A stretch of DNA of 62,078 nt, taken from positions 1 to 62,078 of the forward strand of contig JABAHL010000014.1 of assembly GCA_019353055.1 (NCBI GenBank). The letters run 5' to 3'. This document shows, one piece after another, positions 50,806 through 60,083 of this stretch. The stretch comes from Faucicola osloensis_C (GTDB lineage: Bacteria > Pseudomonadota > Gammaproteobacteria > Pseudomonadales > Moraxellaceae). Below the pieces are notes generated by a model, which was not told where the DNA came from, ran no database searches, and was given only the letters and a program-made list of their open reading frames with translations. The first letter of the stretch is position 1. Every line of letters starts with the position of its first letter. The translations under genes and the position numbers were made by a program.

Positions 50806-52278
50806 ATGCCCCAACGTTTACCGCTGTTTGCTATGAAATTACCCCGTATCAAGGTGTTACATTACACCTGGTTTGCTTTTTTCGTCACCTTTTTAATTTG
50901 GTTTGCTCATGTGGCATTGATGCCAACTATCAAACAATATTTTCATTTGAGCGATGGACAAGTCAAAGCGATCTTGATGCTCAATGTGGCTTTGACCATT
51001 CCTGCCCGTTTGCTAATCGGCGCGATGGTCGATAGATACGGCCCCAAGCGTTCATATAGTGCTGTGTTGTTGATTAGCGGTTTTTTGTGTTTTGTGTTTG
51101 CATTTGCCCAAAGTTTCCAAATGCTGGCGATTGGGCGGTTTTTGCTAGGTTTTGTCGGTGCAGGATTTGTGGTTGGGATTCGTTTGATTTCAGAATGGTT
51201 TCCTGTCAATGAAGTCGGCTCGGCAGAAGGGGTGTACGGCGGTTGGGGCAATTTTGGGGCGGCAGTAGCGTCGATGTCGATGCCGATTCTTGCCTTAGTG
51301 TATGGCGGTGCAGATGGTTGGCGGTATGCGATTGCGACAACAGGCGTGATTGCGATTGTTTATTCGGTCATTTTTTATCGTGGCGTCAGTGATACACCCA
51401 AAGGTGCGACTTATTTTAAACCAAAAAAATCAGGCGGTTTGGAAGTATCAAACAAGGCAGATTTTTACTTTTATGCGGTGATGATTTTACCGGTTTATGC
51501 GATTTTGTTTTTGTTGGCGTGGCGTTTGTCACCTAGTGGATTAAAATTATTAACCGCTAATCAAACCATGCTGGCATATGCGGTGGTGGCGGTACTTGTA
51601 GTCTATCAATATATCAAAATCTGGTCAGTCAATAAGCATTTATTTGATACATCTCGCCCTGCGGTAAATCCAGAATATGGTTATCAGTTTAAACAAGTGG
51701 CGATTTTGGACATGGCGTATTTGGCATGTTTTGGCTCTGAGTTGGCAGTGGTGTCGATGTTGCCGCAATTTTTTATTACCAACTATGGTGTATCGCATAC
51801 TTTAGCAGGGTTGACTGCAGGCTGTTTTGCGGTGATGAATTTATTTGCTCGTCCTGGCGGTGGTTTTATGTCCGATGCGGTCGGTCGTCGTAAAGTATTG
51901 ATGATTGCATTGGCAGGGCAAACGGTGGGTTATCTGCTAATGACGCAAATGACCAAGTTACCATTGGCGGGTGCAGTGGCAATCGTGCTGCTTACTTCTG
52001 TATTTGTGCAAGCAGCATGCGGTGCAGTGTACTCAGTGGTTCCGCTCATTCAACGCCGTATGACAGGGCAAATTGCTGGTATGGCGGGTGCGTATGGTAA
52101 CGTAGGTGGGGTGTTGTTTTTGACTATTTTCTCTATGGTATCGCCAACAGGATTCTTTATTACCCTCGCGATTTTTGCAGGGATTGCCTTTATTGGCGCG
52201 ACCTTCTTGAGCGAGCCACAAGGACATATGATCGAGGTGCACGAAGATGGCACGATTGAGCGAATTGCGGTAGCCTAA
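50806..52278 (+). CDS. Nitrate/nitrite MFS transporter (NNP family, NarK/NasA-like)
   Basis: 490 residues with 12 predicted helices. The nitrate signatures are visible: GGWGNFGAAVASMSMP (helix 5) and GAYGNVGGVLFL (helix 11). The MFS motif MVDRYGPKRS follows helix 2 and DAVGRRK is after helix 8. It brings nitrate in for NasA. TTAAAGGAGAAGCAG gives a strong ribosome site. It heads the plus-strand half of the cluster and ends at a terminator-like hairpin before the kinase gene. Confidence 0.93.
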   Translation: MPQRLPLFAMKLPRIKVLHYTWFAFFVTFLIWFAHVALMPTIKQYFHLSDGQVKAILMLNVALTIPARLLIGAMVDRYGPKRSYSAVLLISGFLCFVFAFAQSFQMLAIGRFLLGFVGAGFVVGIRLISEWFPVNEVGSAEGVYGGWGNFGAAVASMSMPILALVYGGADGWRYAIATTGVIAIVYSVIFYRGVSDTPKGATYFKPKKSGGLEVSNKADFYFYAVMILPVYAILFLLAWRLSPSGLKLLTANQTMLAYAVVAVLVVYQYIKIWSVNKHLFDTSRPAVNPEYGYQFKQVAILDMAYLACFGSELAVVSMLPQFFITNYGVSHTLAGLTAGCFAVMNLFARPGGGFMSDAVGRRKVLMIALAGQTVGYLLMTQMTKLPLAGAVAIVLLTSVFVQAACGAVYSVVPLIQRRMTGQIAGMAGAYGNVGGVLFLTIFSMVSPTGFFITLAIFAGIAFIGATFLSEPQGHMIEVHEDGTIERIAVA

Positions 52279-52340
52279 TCGCTCACTAAATCCAACCAAA
52301 AAATAGTCAACCAGTGGACAAGGAAATCTAGTTAGTAAGG

Positions 52341-52367
52341 CAAAAAAGGGTGTATGCCCTTTTTTCA
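52341..52367 (+). terminator. Terminator after the nitrate transporter gene
   Basis: AAAAAAGGG / CCCTTTTTT with loop TGTATG, then CATTTTT. The next gene has its start at 52411, after this hairpin. Confidence 0.75.
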
Positions 52368-52410
52368 TTTTTGCACAATGCGTAGCAACCGTGCTAGTAA
52401 GGAAAAACCC

Positions 52411-54378
52411 ATGTCAAAAGCCATTCAGCAAAATCCCCCCAGTTTTCAATCCTTACCACAATCCTTGCCGCAACTGCTGACCCGTGCTGCTAGTCATGCA
52501 GGGCGCAAAGCCGAAAACCAAGACACCTTGACGGTGCAAACGCTGGTGCCAACAGGGGATAGCAGCGCCGCTCAGCTTGCATGGCAAGTCACCGCTTTAG
52601 CTGACGGCGTCAGCAGCTGCGGACAGCCAAAGCTCGCTAGTCAATGGGTGATTGATACGCTGATCGACCAATTAACCATGCACCAAGCTGACATGGTGAC
52701 TACCCCAGTTACTAGCCCTGTTACTAGCCCTATTACTAGCGCTGTTACTAGCGATTCATTGAATAACAACAGTGCCGAAATGCTGGCACAAATGCTCACC
52801 AAAAGCGTGCATATTATCAATGATTTTTTGTATTTTAGTGATCACCATGACAGCTTTGATTCAGCCTCGCAGCGATATTTGCCCAAATTACTCTCAACCT
52901 TATCTGGGCTGCTGTTTACCGAGCCGCTATTATCCGAGCACGCGGCTGTGTTATTCCACACGGGTGATAGCCGTATCTATCGGCTACGACACAACAAACT
53001 GCGCGTACTCACCCAAGACCACAGACACAAACGAGGGCGAGACAAAGGCGCGTTAGCCGCTGCACTTGGCGCAGATGCCCATGTGGAATTACAACTCGCC
53101 CAAATTGATGTGTTGCCCGAAGATGTGTTTTTGATAATGACCGATGGCGTGTATGAATTTATCGGTGATGATGAATTATTGTTACTGACCCAATCGGCAT
53201 TGGGCAAATTGTTGGCGCTGGATAATTCCACCACCCTAGACTTAGAAAATTTGCCAGAAACCTTGTGCCAAGTGGCATTGGAAAATGGCAGTAACGACAA
53301 TGTCAGTTGCGTGATGATAGCCGTCTTGCCAAAAGTTGCGAGAATTTTGGCGAATGCAGATTTTGACAAAGCTGACCTTGCCGAACATACAGACAGTCGT
53401 CATGCCGTTACCCGTTTACGCATTCCACCTGTGCTAACGGCCGGCGACAAGCTTGATTATTTTACCATTGACAAAGTGGTGCAAAACACGCCACGCAGTA
53501 GCGTGTATTTGGCTACCGATAACACCGCTGACACAGGCGATAATCAGCGTATTATCAAAGTGCCATCTGCCTATTATGAAGACGATAGCGGATTTTTACG
53601 GCTGTTTTTAAAAGAAGAAAAAATAGGGTTAAGCCTTAATCACCCAAGCTTACTAAAATTTTACCCCAAACCGATGAATAGCCAATATCTGTACCATGTC
53701 ACCGAATTTTTGCAAGGCATGAGCTTGCGTGAATTTATCGACACCCAGCCGCCGTTATCGGTTGCCCAAACCTTTGCTATTGTCAATCAAATCGGTATGG
53801 CGCTGCGAGTCATGCACCGTAATTATCTACTCCATCAAGATATCAAGCCCGAAAATATCATGCTGCTGCCATCGGGTCATATCAAGCTCATTGACTTTGG
53901 TTCGGTTGGCTCGTTGCTCTTAAGAACTGGGCATACACCGCCTGTGGGCGATTTGCATTATATTGCCCCCGAATATTTTAGCGATGCACCAAAAGGGGTG
54001 TATTCCGATATTTTCTCGCTGGGTGTGGTGACTTATGAGATGCTGACAGGGCTACAGCCGTTTGATGTCGACACCTTGACCACTGCGATGACCGCCCAAA
54101 CCACCCAAAAACTGGCGTTCAAAAACGTGCGGCAATTGCGCACAGATTTGCCATTTTGGGTCAATGACGTGTTGATTCGTGCGCTGCAAGCAGATAGCAA
54201 CCGCCGCTATCAGAGCATTGGCGATTTTCTCACCGACCTTGACCCCAAAAGCCATGCCGACGATAAAGCCAAGCAGCCGCTGATTGACAAACATCCTGTG
54301 CTGTTTTGGCAACTGGTCAGTGGCATATTAACGGCGCTGTTGCTCATCACTTGGCTACTGGTTGCGTTAAATCACTAA
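52411..54378 (+). CDS. Fused PP2C-type phosphatase and Ser/Thr protein kinase with C-terminal membrane anchor
   Basis: 655 residues from ATG 52411 (AAGGAAAAACCC upstream). The N-terminal PP2C domain (about 25-310) has ENQDTL, ALADGVSS, HTGDSRIY, MTDGVYE and SNDNVSC. The kinase domain follows: IIKVP (invariant Lys), LKEEKIGL (Glu), HQDIKPENI (HRD Arg replaced by Gln), IDFGS (DFG) and DLHYIAPEYF. The Gly-rich loop is degraded (NTPRSSVYLA). A C-terminal helix (LFWQLVSGILTALLLITWLL) anchors it in the inner membrane. It lies between nitrate transporter and nirB, where this kind of fusion is often seen, and may regulate uptake. A 12-bp repeat codes (V/I)TSP units at about 100-115. Confidence 0.92.
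   Translation: MSKAIQQNPPSFQSLPQSLPQLLTRAASHAGRKAENQDTLTVQTLVPTGDSSAAQLAWQVTALADGVSSCGQPKLASQWVIDTLIDQLTMHQADMVTTPVTSPVTSPITSAVTSDSLNNNSAEMLAQMLTKSVHIINDFLYFSDHHDSFDSASQRYLPKLLSTLSGLLFTEPLLSEHAAVLFHTGDSRIYRLRHNKLRVLTQDHRHKRGRDKGALAAALGADAHVELQLAQIDVLPEDVFLIMTDGVYEFIGDDELLLLTQSALGKLLALDNSTTLDLENLPETLCQVALENGSNDNVSCVMIAVLPKVARILANADFDKADLAEHTDSRHAVTRLRIPPVLTAGDKLDYFTIDKVVQNTPRSSVYLATDNTADTGDNQRIIKVPSAYYEDDSGFLRLFLKEEKIGLSLNHPSLLKFYPKPMNSQYLYHVTEFLQGMSLREFIDTQPPLSVAQTFAIVNQIGMALRVMHRNYLLHQDIKPENIMLLPSGHIKLIDFGSVGSLLLRTGHTPPVGDLHYIAPEYFSDAPKGVYSDIFSLGVVTYEMLTGLQPFDVDTLTTAMTAQTTQKLAFKNVRQLRTDLPFWVNDVLIRALQADSNRRYQSIGDFLTDLDPKSHADDKAKQPLIDKHPVLFWQLVSGILTALLLITWLLVALNH
52708..52755. repeat. 12-bp tandem repeat in the phosphatase-kinase gene, four units
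   Basis: GTTACTAGCCCT twice, ATTACTAGCGCT, GTTACTAGCGAT. Coding VTSP, VTSP, ITSA, VTSD in a loop of the phosphatase domain; in frame, so length can vary. Confidence 0.85.
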
Positions 54379-54455
54379 CAATGTGAGTTATTTTTCTTAA
54401 TAGACAATTAACCTATATTTTTTAACCCATTGAAATTTATAGTAAATTTAAATAT

Positions 54456-54472
54456 TGGCATAAAGTTTGCTT
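54456..54472 (+). promoter_or_regulatory. Sigma-54-type promoter upstream of nirB
   Basis: TGGCATAAAGTTTGCTT: GG at 54457-54458 and GC at 54469-54470, ten bases between. It nearly repeats the promoter at 50742 (TGGCATAAATATTGCTT). About 85 bases upstream of the nirB ATG. Confidence 0.7.
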
Positions 54473-54566
54473 ATATAACAGTATAGAAAAACTTGGGATA
54501 ATACTCGCCAAAAGCTAATCATTATCCTAGTCAAAAAGCCAATGTTTCTTTAGAAGGGATAAATAC

Positions 54567-57131
54567 ATGAAAAATCTTATCGTCGTCGGTAATGGGATGG
54601 TCGGGCACCACTTTATCGAAAAAGCGATTGAAAAACGCCTACACCAAACTTACCAAATCCATGTGTTTAGTGCTGAGAGTCGCCCTGCGTATGATCGTGT
54701 GTATTTGTCCAGTTACTTTGAACATAAAGACGCCAGTCAATTAAACTTGGTCGATTTAGCGCACTATGAGCAAGCGGGCATTACTTTGCATTTGGGTGAA
54801 GGCGTGGCAAGTTTTGATCCACAAACCAAAACCCTTATCACCAGTAAGGGCAACACCTTAGAATTTGAAAAATTGGTGTTAGCAACAGGCTCTTATCCTT
54901 TTGTCCCGCCTGTCAAAGGCAATCAACATGCGCACTGTCATGTCTATCGCACTATTGAAGACTTAGATGCTATTTTAGCAACTGCGGACAATCCACGTGT
55001 CCAACGTGGTGTGGTGGTTGGCGGTGGCTTATTGGGATTAGAAGCCGCCAAAGCCTTGGTAACACTGGGTTTAACCACCTATGTAGTCGAGTTTGCACCC
55101 CAACTTATGGGCGTACAGCTAGATGCCGCAGGCGGAGAGTTGCTAAAGAAAAAAATCGAAGACTTGGGCGTTACGGTACTAACCGGTAAAAATACTCAGC
55201 AAATCATCGATAACCATGACGATGACGCTAGTTTTTTAACCATGCAATTTGCTGACGGCACTTTGCTCGATACCGATTTGATTCTATTTAGTGCAGGGAT
55301 TCGCCCTGAAGATACCATTGCACGAGATTCTGGGCTAAAACTTGGCGAACGTGGCGGTATCGTCATTGATGACACATGTCAAACAAGCGAGCCAGATATT
55401 TATGCGATTGGAGAATGTGCCTTGTGGGATAACAAAATCTACGGGCTGGTTGCTCCAGGCTACACCATGGCAAGCGTATGTGCCTCACAAATAGCAGGTG
55501 AGCATGACAGCCTATTTGACGGTGCCGATATGAGTACCAAACTTAAACTCATGGGCGTCGATGTTGGCAGTATTGGCGATGCCCATGGCAAAATTAAAGA
55601 CAGTTTAAGCTTTGTCTACCAAAACCCAAAAACAGGCGTGTATAAAAAGTTAGTCACCTCGGACGATGGCAAACGCTTGCTCGGTGCGGTACTTGTGGGT
55701 GATACGGAAGATTACAGCAACTTGCTCCAGTTATTTTTAAATGGTATTGATTTACCATTACACCCAGAAAGCTTGATTTTACCAAATGTCGAAAAACCCG
55801 TTATGGGCGTTGAAAATCTGCCCGATACCGCTACCCTATGCTCATGTTATAACGTCAGCAAAGGTCAAATCTGCGCAGCCGTGGACAATGGGGCCATGAC
55901 TTATGAAGACATCAAGAGCTGTACCAAAGCCAGTACAGGCTGTGGCGGTTGTGCCCAAATCGTCAAAGATACCTTAGTGTCAGAACTTAAAAAACGCGGT
56001 ATCGAAGTTAAAAACCATATCTGTGAGCATTTTGCTTACTCTCGCCAAGAATTGTATCACTTGGTGCGCGTCAGCAATATCCACACCTTTGAAGAGATGA
56101 TTGAAAGACACGGACACGGCGATGGCTGTGAAATTTGTAAACCAACGATTGGCTCGATTTTGGCGTCTTGCTGGAATGACTATATTCTTGATAAACCACT
56201 GGTTGCGCTACAAGACACCAATGACGCTTTCTTGGGGAATATCCAAAAAGATGGTACTTACTCAGTCGTACCGCGTATTGCGGGCGGTGAAATTACCGCC
56301 GAAAAACTCATCGTACTGGGCGAAGTGGCTCGAGATTTTGGACTTTACACCAAAATCACTGGTGGGCAACGTGTGGATTTATTTGGTGCTCGTAGTGACC
56401 AATTGCCCGATATTTGGGAACGCTTAATCAACGCAGGTTTTGAAACAGGGCATGCCTATGGCAAATCACTACGGACTGTTAAGTCTTGTGTCGGCAGCAC
56501 TTGGTGTCGCTATGGGGTTGATGATAGTGTGGGACTAGCAATTAAACTGGAAAACCGTTATAAAGGCTTACGCTCACCGCATAAAATCAAATTTGGCGTA
56601 TCAGGCTGTACCCGTGAATGTGCTGAAGCCCAAGGCAAAGATGTTGGTATTATTGCCACTGAAAATGGCTGGAACCTTTATGTCTGTGGCAACGGCGGCA
56701 TGCGTCCTAGACATGCTGAACTATTTGCCAGTGACTTGGACACAGCCACGCTGATTAAATATATCGATCGTTTCTTAATGTTCTACATAAAAACAGGCGA
56801 CCGCTTACAACGCACGTCAGTCTGGCGTGAGAAAATGGAAGGTGGTCTTGAGTATATTCAAGACGTGGTTATCAATGACAGCTTGGGCATTGCTCATGAG
56901 CTTGAAACCCAAATGCAAGCGGATATTGACGCGTATCAATGCGAATGGAAAACCACCCTTTCTGACCCAGAGCGCCTTAAACGCTTTAAGCACTTTATCA
57001 ACAGTGACAAAGTCGATGACAACGTAGTGTTTGTTGAAGAGCGGAGCCAAATTCGCCCTGCAACAGCTGAGGAAAAGCAAGGCTTAGCTTACAACGCCAT
57101 TCCATCCCAAGCGGACATCGAGCTTGCTTAA
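54567..57131 (+). CDS. nirB: Assimilatory NADH nitrite reductase, large subunit
   Basis: 854 residues. Reduces nitrite to ammonium with NADH via FAD, [2Fe-2S], [4Fe-4S] and siroheme. Domains: FAD (VVGNGMVGHHFIEKA at the start), NAD (VVGGGLLGLEAAKALV about 148), [2Fe-2S] Bfd-like (CSCYNVSKGQIC, STGCGGC about 430-465), then the sulfite/nitrite reductase repeat with siroheme and cluster cysteines in SCVGSTWCRYGV and VSGCTRECAEAQGKD (about 640-690). Followed by nirD 67 bases later. ATG has AGAAGGGATAAATAC upstream. Confidence 0.96.
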   Translation: MKNLIVVGNGMVGHHFIEKAIEKRLHQTYQIHVFSAESRPAYDRVYLSSYFEHKDASQLNLVDLAHYEQAGITLHLGEGVASFDPQTKTLITSKGNTLEFEKLVLATGSYPFVPPVKGNQHAHCHVYRTIEDLDAILATADNPRVQRGVVVGGGLLGLEAAKALVTLGLTTYVVEFAPQLMGVQLDAAGGELLKKKIEDLGVTVLTGKNTQQIIDNHDDDASFLTMQFADGTLLDTDLILFSAGIRPEDTIARDSGLKLGERGGIVIDDTCQTSEPDIYAIGECALWDNKIYGLVAPGYTMASVCASQIAGEHDSLFDGADMSTKLKLMGVDVGSIGDAHGKIKDSLSFVYQNPKTGVYKKLVTSDDGKRLLGAVLVGDTEDYSNLLQLFLNGIDLPLHPESLILPNVEKPVMGVENLPDTATLCSCYNVSKGQICAAVDNGAMTYEDIKSCTKASTGCGGCAQIVKDTLVSELKKRGIEVKNHICEHFAYSRQELYHLVRVSNIHTFEEMIERHGHGDGCEICKPTIGSILASCWNDYILDKPLVALQDTNDAFLGNIQKDGTYSVVPRIAGGEITAEKLIVLGEVARDFGLYTKITGGQRVDLFGARSDQLPDIWERLINAGFETGHAYGKSLRTVKSCVGSTWCRYGVDDSVGLAIKLENRYKGLRSPHKIKFGVSGCTRECAEAQGKDVGIIATENGWNLYVCGNGGMRPRHAELFASDLDTATLIKYIDRFLMFYIKTGDRLQRTSVWREKMEGGLEYIQDVVINDSLGIAHELETQMQADIDAYQCEWKTTLSDPERLKRFKHFINSDKVDDNVVFVEERSQIRPATAEEKQGLAYNAIPSQADIELA

Positions 57132-57198
57132 TCTTTAACAATAGCAAAATGGCGCTAATTTAGCCTGCCATTTTCAATCAAAATAATGGAAAATTACG

Positions 57199-57519
57199 AT
57201 GAACGAAATCTGTAAAATTGACGATATCATCCCAGAAACAGGCGTGTGTGCGTTGGTAAACGGTGAGCAAGTGGCTATCTTTCGTACCCAAAATGATGAC
57301 GTTTTTGCCATGCACAACTTTGACCCTTTTAGCCAAGCCAATGTTATCTCTCGTGGACTACTGGGTAGCTGTGAAATTGACGGGCAAAAAGTGCGTTATG
57401 TCGCATCACCTATGTACAAACAACGCTTTGACTTGGCGACAGGTAAATGTCTTGATGATGAGCAAGTGGCGTTAAAATCCTACCCTGTGAGCGTGACCAA
57501 TGGCGTGGTAATGATTTAG
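57199..57519 (+). CDS. nirD: Nitrite reductase small subunit NirD
   Basis: 106 residues, Rieske-like fold without the Fe-S cysteines and histidines, as usual for NirD. Motif HNFDPFSQANVISRG (about 40). It pairs with NirB. ATG has ATGGAAAATTACG upstream. Ends at a strong terminator. Confidence 0.95.
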   Translation: MNEICKIDDIIPETGVCALVNGEQVAIFRTQNDDVFAMHNFDPFSQANVISRGLLGSCEIDGQKVRYVASPMYKQRFDLATGKCLDDEQVALKSYPVSVTNGVVMI

Positions 57520-57582
57520 TCTTTATTAACTGTAAGGACATATTGAATTTGCCCAAACCCCGCACAACATTCTCACAAACAT

Positions 57583-57613
57583 AAAAAAGGCATCAAAACC
57601 GGGTGCCTTTTTT
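57583..57613 (+). terminator. Terminator of nirBD
   Basis: AAAAAAGGCA (57583-57592) / TGCCTTTTTT (57604-57613) with an 11-base loop. Confidence 0.85.
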
Positions 57614-57746
57614 ATGTTTTAGGTGGTGACAACAATAGAGGGCAGCATTAAGCTCCCCTCTGTCATCATAGTTTTCACTCTGACTAATTACTGATTAACC
57701 GATTAATTATGGCTACAATCTGTACAGTCTTATCATCCCAACAATG

Positions 57747-58607
57747 CTACAATGCGGCATACGTTAAAGTAGGCGCATTTAATTGATGATACAGCGATAC
57801 CACATCGCCCATAATCATCACCGCAGGCGATGGCAGTTTAGCGTCATTTTGCAATGCTTGAATGGTGCTTAGCGTAGCCACCAAAACTTGCTCGTTAGGA
57901 CGACTGACATTGGCAATAATCGCAAATGGTGTATCGGCTGATTTACCCGCTTGCAACAGACCTTGGGTTAAATTTGGCAAGGTATTTAATCCCATATAAA
58001 ACACCACGGTTTGATTATCGGCAAGCAGCTCTGCATATTGTTCATTTGGCGTGTCTGTCTTCAAGAATCCTGTCACAAATTTGACGGATTGCGCATAGTC
58101 ACGATGGGTGAGCGGAATATTGACGCTATTGGCGACTGCTAGCGCGGTAGTAATGCCGGCAATCGATTCACACGCTACCCCTGCACCAATCACGGTTTGC
58201 ATTTCTTCACCGCCACGCCCGAAGATAAATGGGTCGCCTGATTTGAGCCGAACCACTGTTTTGCCTTGTTTAGCCAGTTTTACGAGCAGGCTATTAATAT
58301 CTTGTTGGGGCATGCTGTGCTTGTGGCATTTTTTACCCACATAGATTTTTTCTGCCGTTGTGTTAAGTGCCAAAATCTCATCACCCACCAGATTGTCATA
58401 ACAAATCACATCCGCTTGTAAGATGGTTTTATAGGCTTTGATGGTCAAGAGTTCGGGGTCACCGGTTCCTGCACCAACAAGATACACTTTGCCCTGATTT
58501 TGTACAGCTTTTGTATGTTTGGGGGTTGTAAGAAGGTCAAAACGATTTTCTTTCACGCTGTCATGGGGGAAAAGTTCAACACTCACAGGGCTACTGATTG
58601 AAGGCAT
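57747..58607 (-). CDS. cobA: Uroporphyrinogen-III C-methyltransferase (SUMT)
   Basis: 286 residues. Makes precorrin-2 for siroheme, the nitrite reductase cofactor. The SAM-binding motif LVGAGTGDPELLT (about 43) and VVRLKSGDPFIFGRGGEE (about 125) are the SUMT signature. An N-terminal extension of about 40 residues is longer than typical. Transcribed toward nirD, probably a separate unit. The dehydrogenase/ferrochelatase for siroheme (cysG N-terminal half) is not in the window. ATG has TTGGAAAACTGCT upstream. Confidence 0.93.
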   Translation of the reverse strand: MPSISSPVSVELFPHDSVKENRFDLLTTPKHTKAVQNQGKVYLVGAGTGDPELLTIKAYKTILQADVICYDNLVGDEILALNTTAEKIYVGKKCHKHSMPQQDINSLLVKLAKQGKTVVRLKSGDPFIFGRGGEEMQTVIGAGVACESIAGITTALAVANSVNIPLTHRDYAQSVKFVTGFLKTDTPNEQYAELLADNQTVVFYMGLNTLPNLTQGLLQAGKSADTPFAIIANVSRPNEQVLVATLSTIQALQNDAKLPSPAVMIMGDVVSLYHQLNAPTLTYAAL

Positions 58608-58741
58608 AGCAGTTTTCCAACATAATCAAACTAGGTAATTTAAAAATGCAATTACCATGCCTAAATTTTAACTCCTACCCTTAGTTGATGAAATTATTTT
58701 TTATCCTGTTAATGTGAATAATTTCCCAAAATTTGACCTAT

Positions 58742-59353
58742 TTATCCTATGTCATTGAGTGAGTTCAACGCCAAATCAAATTCATTTATGGTATTAAAAT
58801 TTGCTAAAGTTATCCATTCATTTGGCAATACAGCGGTTTGTATTTTTTTATCCGCCAAAAACTTCATCACTGCGCGCTGACCCTTATCCAAATAATCGTA
58901 TAATTTTATTAATAAATCCGTACGATACAAACCCAACAATGGATAATCCTTTTCAGCTTTTAAATAAATCACCGCTTCATTATCGGTTACCGGATAATGC
59001 AACTTATCAAAAACTTGATGGGCATGAACCAAACTATCACAGCTTATCACCAGTAAATAATGGTAAGGAGACATGACTTGATTCATGGCACTTGCAATGG
59101 CTGATAACGCCCCTGCTCCTTTGCCATCTTGTTGATTTGGCAGATAATCATCAATGATTTTGACGGTTGTATCATGACATAAGCCCTTACCATTATCCGC
59201 CACCATGACAGGGACATTTAAGCGTTTGGCATGACGAATATGGAAATCAAGCAAAGTCTCGCCATTTGGCAAGCTTAATAACGGCTTGGGCGAACCCATC
59301 CGAGATGATTCACCCCCCGCCAAAATCGCCACCCCCGCCAATTTAATGGTCAT
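58742..59353 (-). CDS. mobA: Molybdenum cofactor guanylyltransferase
   Basis: 203 residues from ATG 59353, within the last codons of moaB; GTG 59368 is an in-frame alternative. It adds GMP to molybdopterin to give the MGD cofactor that nitrate reductase needs. The GTP-binding loop is AILAGGESSRMGSPKPLL, with SCDSLVHAHQVF (metal-binding Asp) and FNTINEFDLAL at the end. It overlaps the moaB stop (ATGACCATTAA), so the genes are translationally coupled. Confidence 0.9.
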   Translation of the reverse strand: MTIKLAGVAILAGGESSRMGSPKPLLSLPNGETLLDFHIRHAKRLNVPVMVADNGKGLCHDTTVKIIDDYLPNQQDGKGAGALSAIASAMNQVMSPYHYLLVISCDSLVHAHQVFDKLHYPVTDNEAVIYLKAEKDYPLLGLYRTDLLIKLYDYLDKGQRAVMKFLADKKIQTAVLPNEWITLANFNTINEFDLALNSLNDIG

Positions 59354-59876
59354 GTTTTGGATTTTCACGCATCAGATGCGGCACAAAGTTACATGGACGG
59401 GTACGGTTGTCGAGCTGTTCTTTGATGATGCCTTCCCAGCCCGTGCGACAGGCACCCGACGAGCCAGGAAAACAAAATATCACCGTATTATTCGCCATGC
59501 CTGCTAGGGCACGAGATTGCAAGGTTGACATGCCGATTTCATCACGAGATAGCGCGCGGAACATCTCACCAAAACCTTGTACTTCTTTATCAAACAGTGG
59601 GCTTAGGGCTTCAGGGATTTGGTCACGAATATAAAAACCTGTCCCGCCTGTGGTAATGATAGCGTGAATCGCAGGGTCGGCAATCCATTGACTCACGATA
59701 GCACGGATTTGATAAATATCATCGGTGCGTATGGCTCGTTCTGCCAGAGTATGCCCTGATTCGACAAGGCTATCGGCTAGGTATTTACCAGAGGTATCTT
59801 CTTCCAAACTGCGGGTGTCTGATACAGTTAAGATTGCGATATTAAGCGCAATAAAAGGTTTTTCAGGCTTGCTCAT
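59343..59876 (-). CDS. moaB: Molybdopterin biosynthesis protein MoaB
   Basis: 177 residues. MoaB/MogA-like fold, adenylylates or inserts molybdenum in molybdopterin. Motifs NIAILTVSDTRSLEEDTSGK, TTGGTGFYIRDQIPEAL and CFPGSSGACRTGW are typical. First gene of the moaB-mobA pair; ATG follows AAGGAAACCCC. Confidence 0.93.
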   Translation of the reverse strand: MSKPEKPFIALNIAILTVSDTRSLEEDTSGKYLADSLVESGHTLAERAIRTDDIYQIRAIVSQWIADPAIHAIITTGGTGFYIRDQIPEALSPLFDKEVQGFGEMFRALSRDEIGMSTLQSRALAGMANNTVIFCFPGSSGACRTGWEGIIKEQLDNRTRPCNFVPHLMRENPKHDH

Positions 59877-60083
59877 TGGGGTTTCCTTATGACTTTTCGG
59901 GCATACAATTTTATGGGCATATCAAATATTGCCATAGATTAGGCATTTGTTATAGCGTTTTTCTTTGTAACGCATGTCTAGGCTGTCAATCTGTCAATTA
60001 ACGCCCATTGGTTGACTGCCTAGACAGGCATCAGCTTTGCGACGCTTGCACCCGTCCATTTATGTTAATTAAGAAAAACAATA

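Noticed and set aside
52354..52410. Longer start of the phosphatase-kinase gene
   Set aside because: That start lies inside the terminator hairpin of the transporter gene; ATG 52411 has AAGGA upstream.
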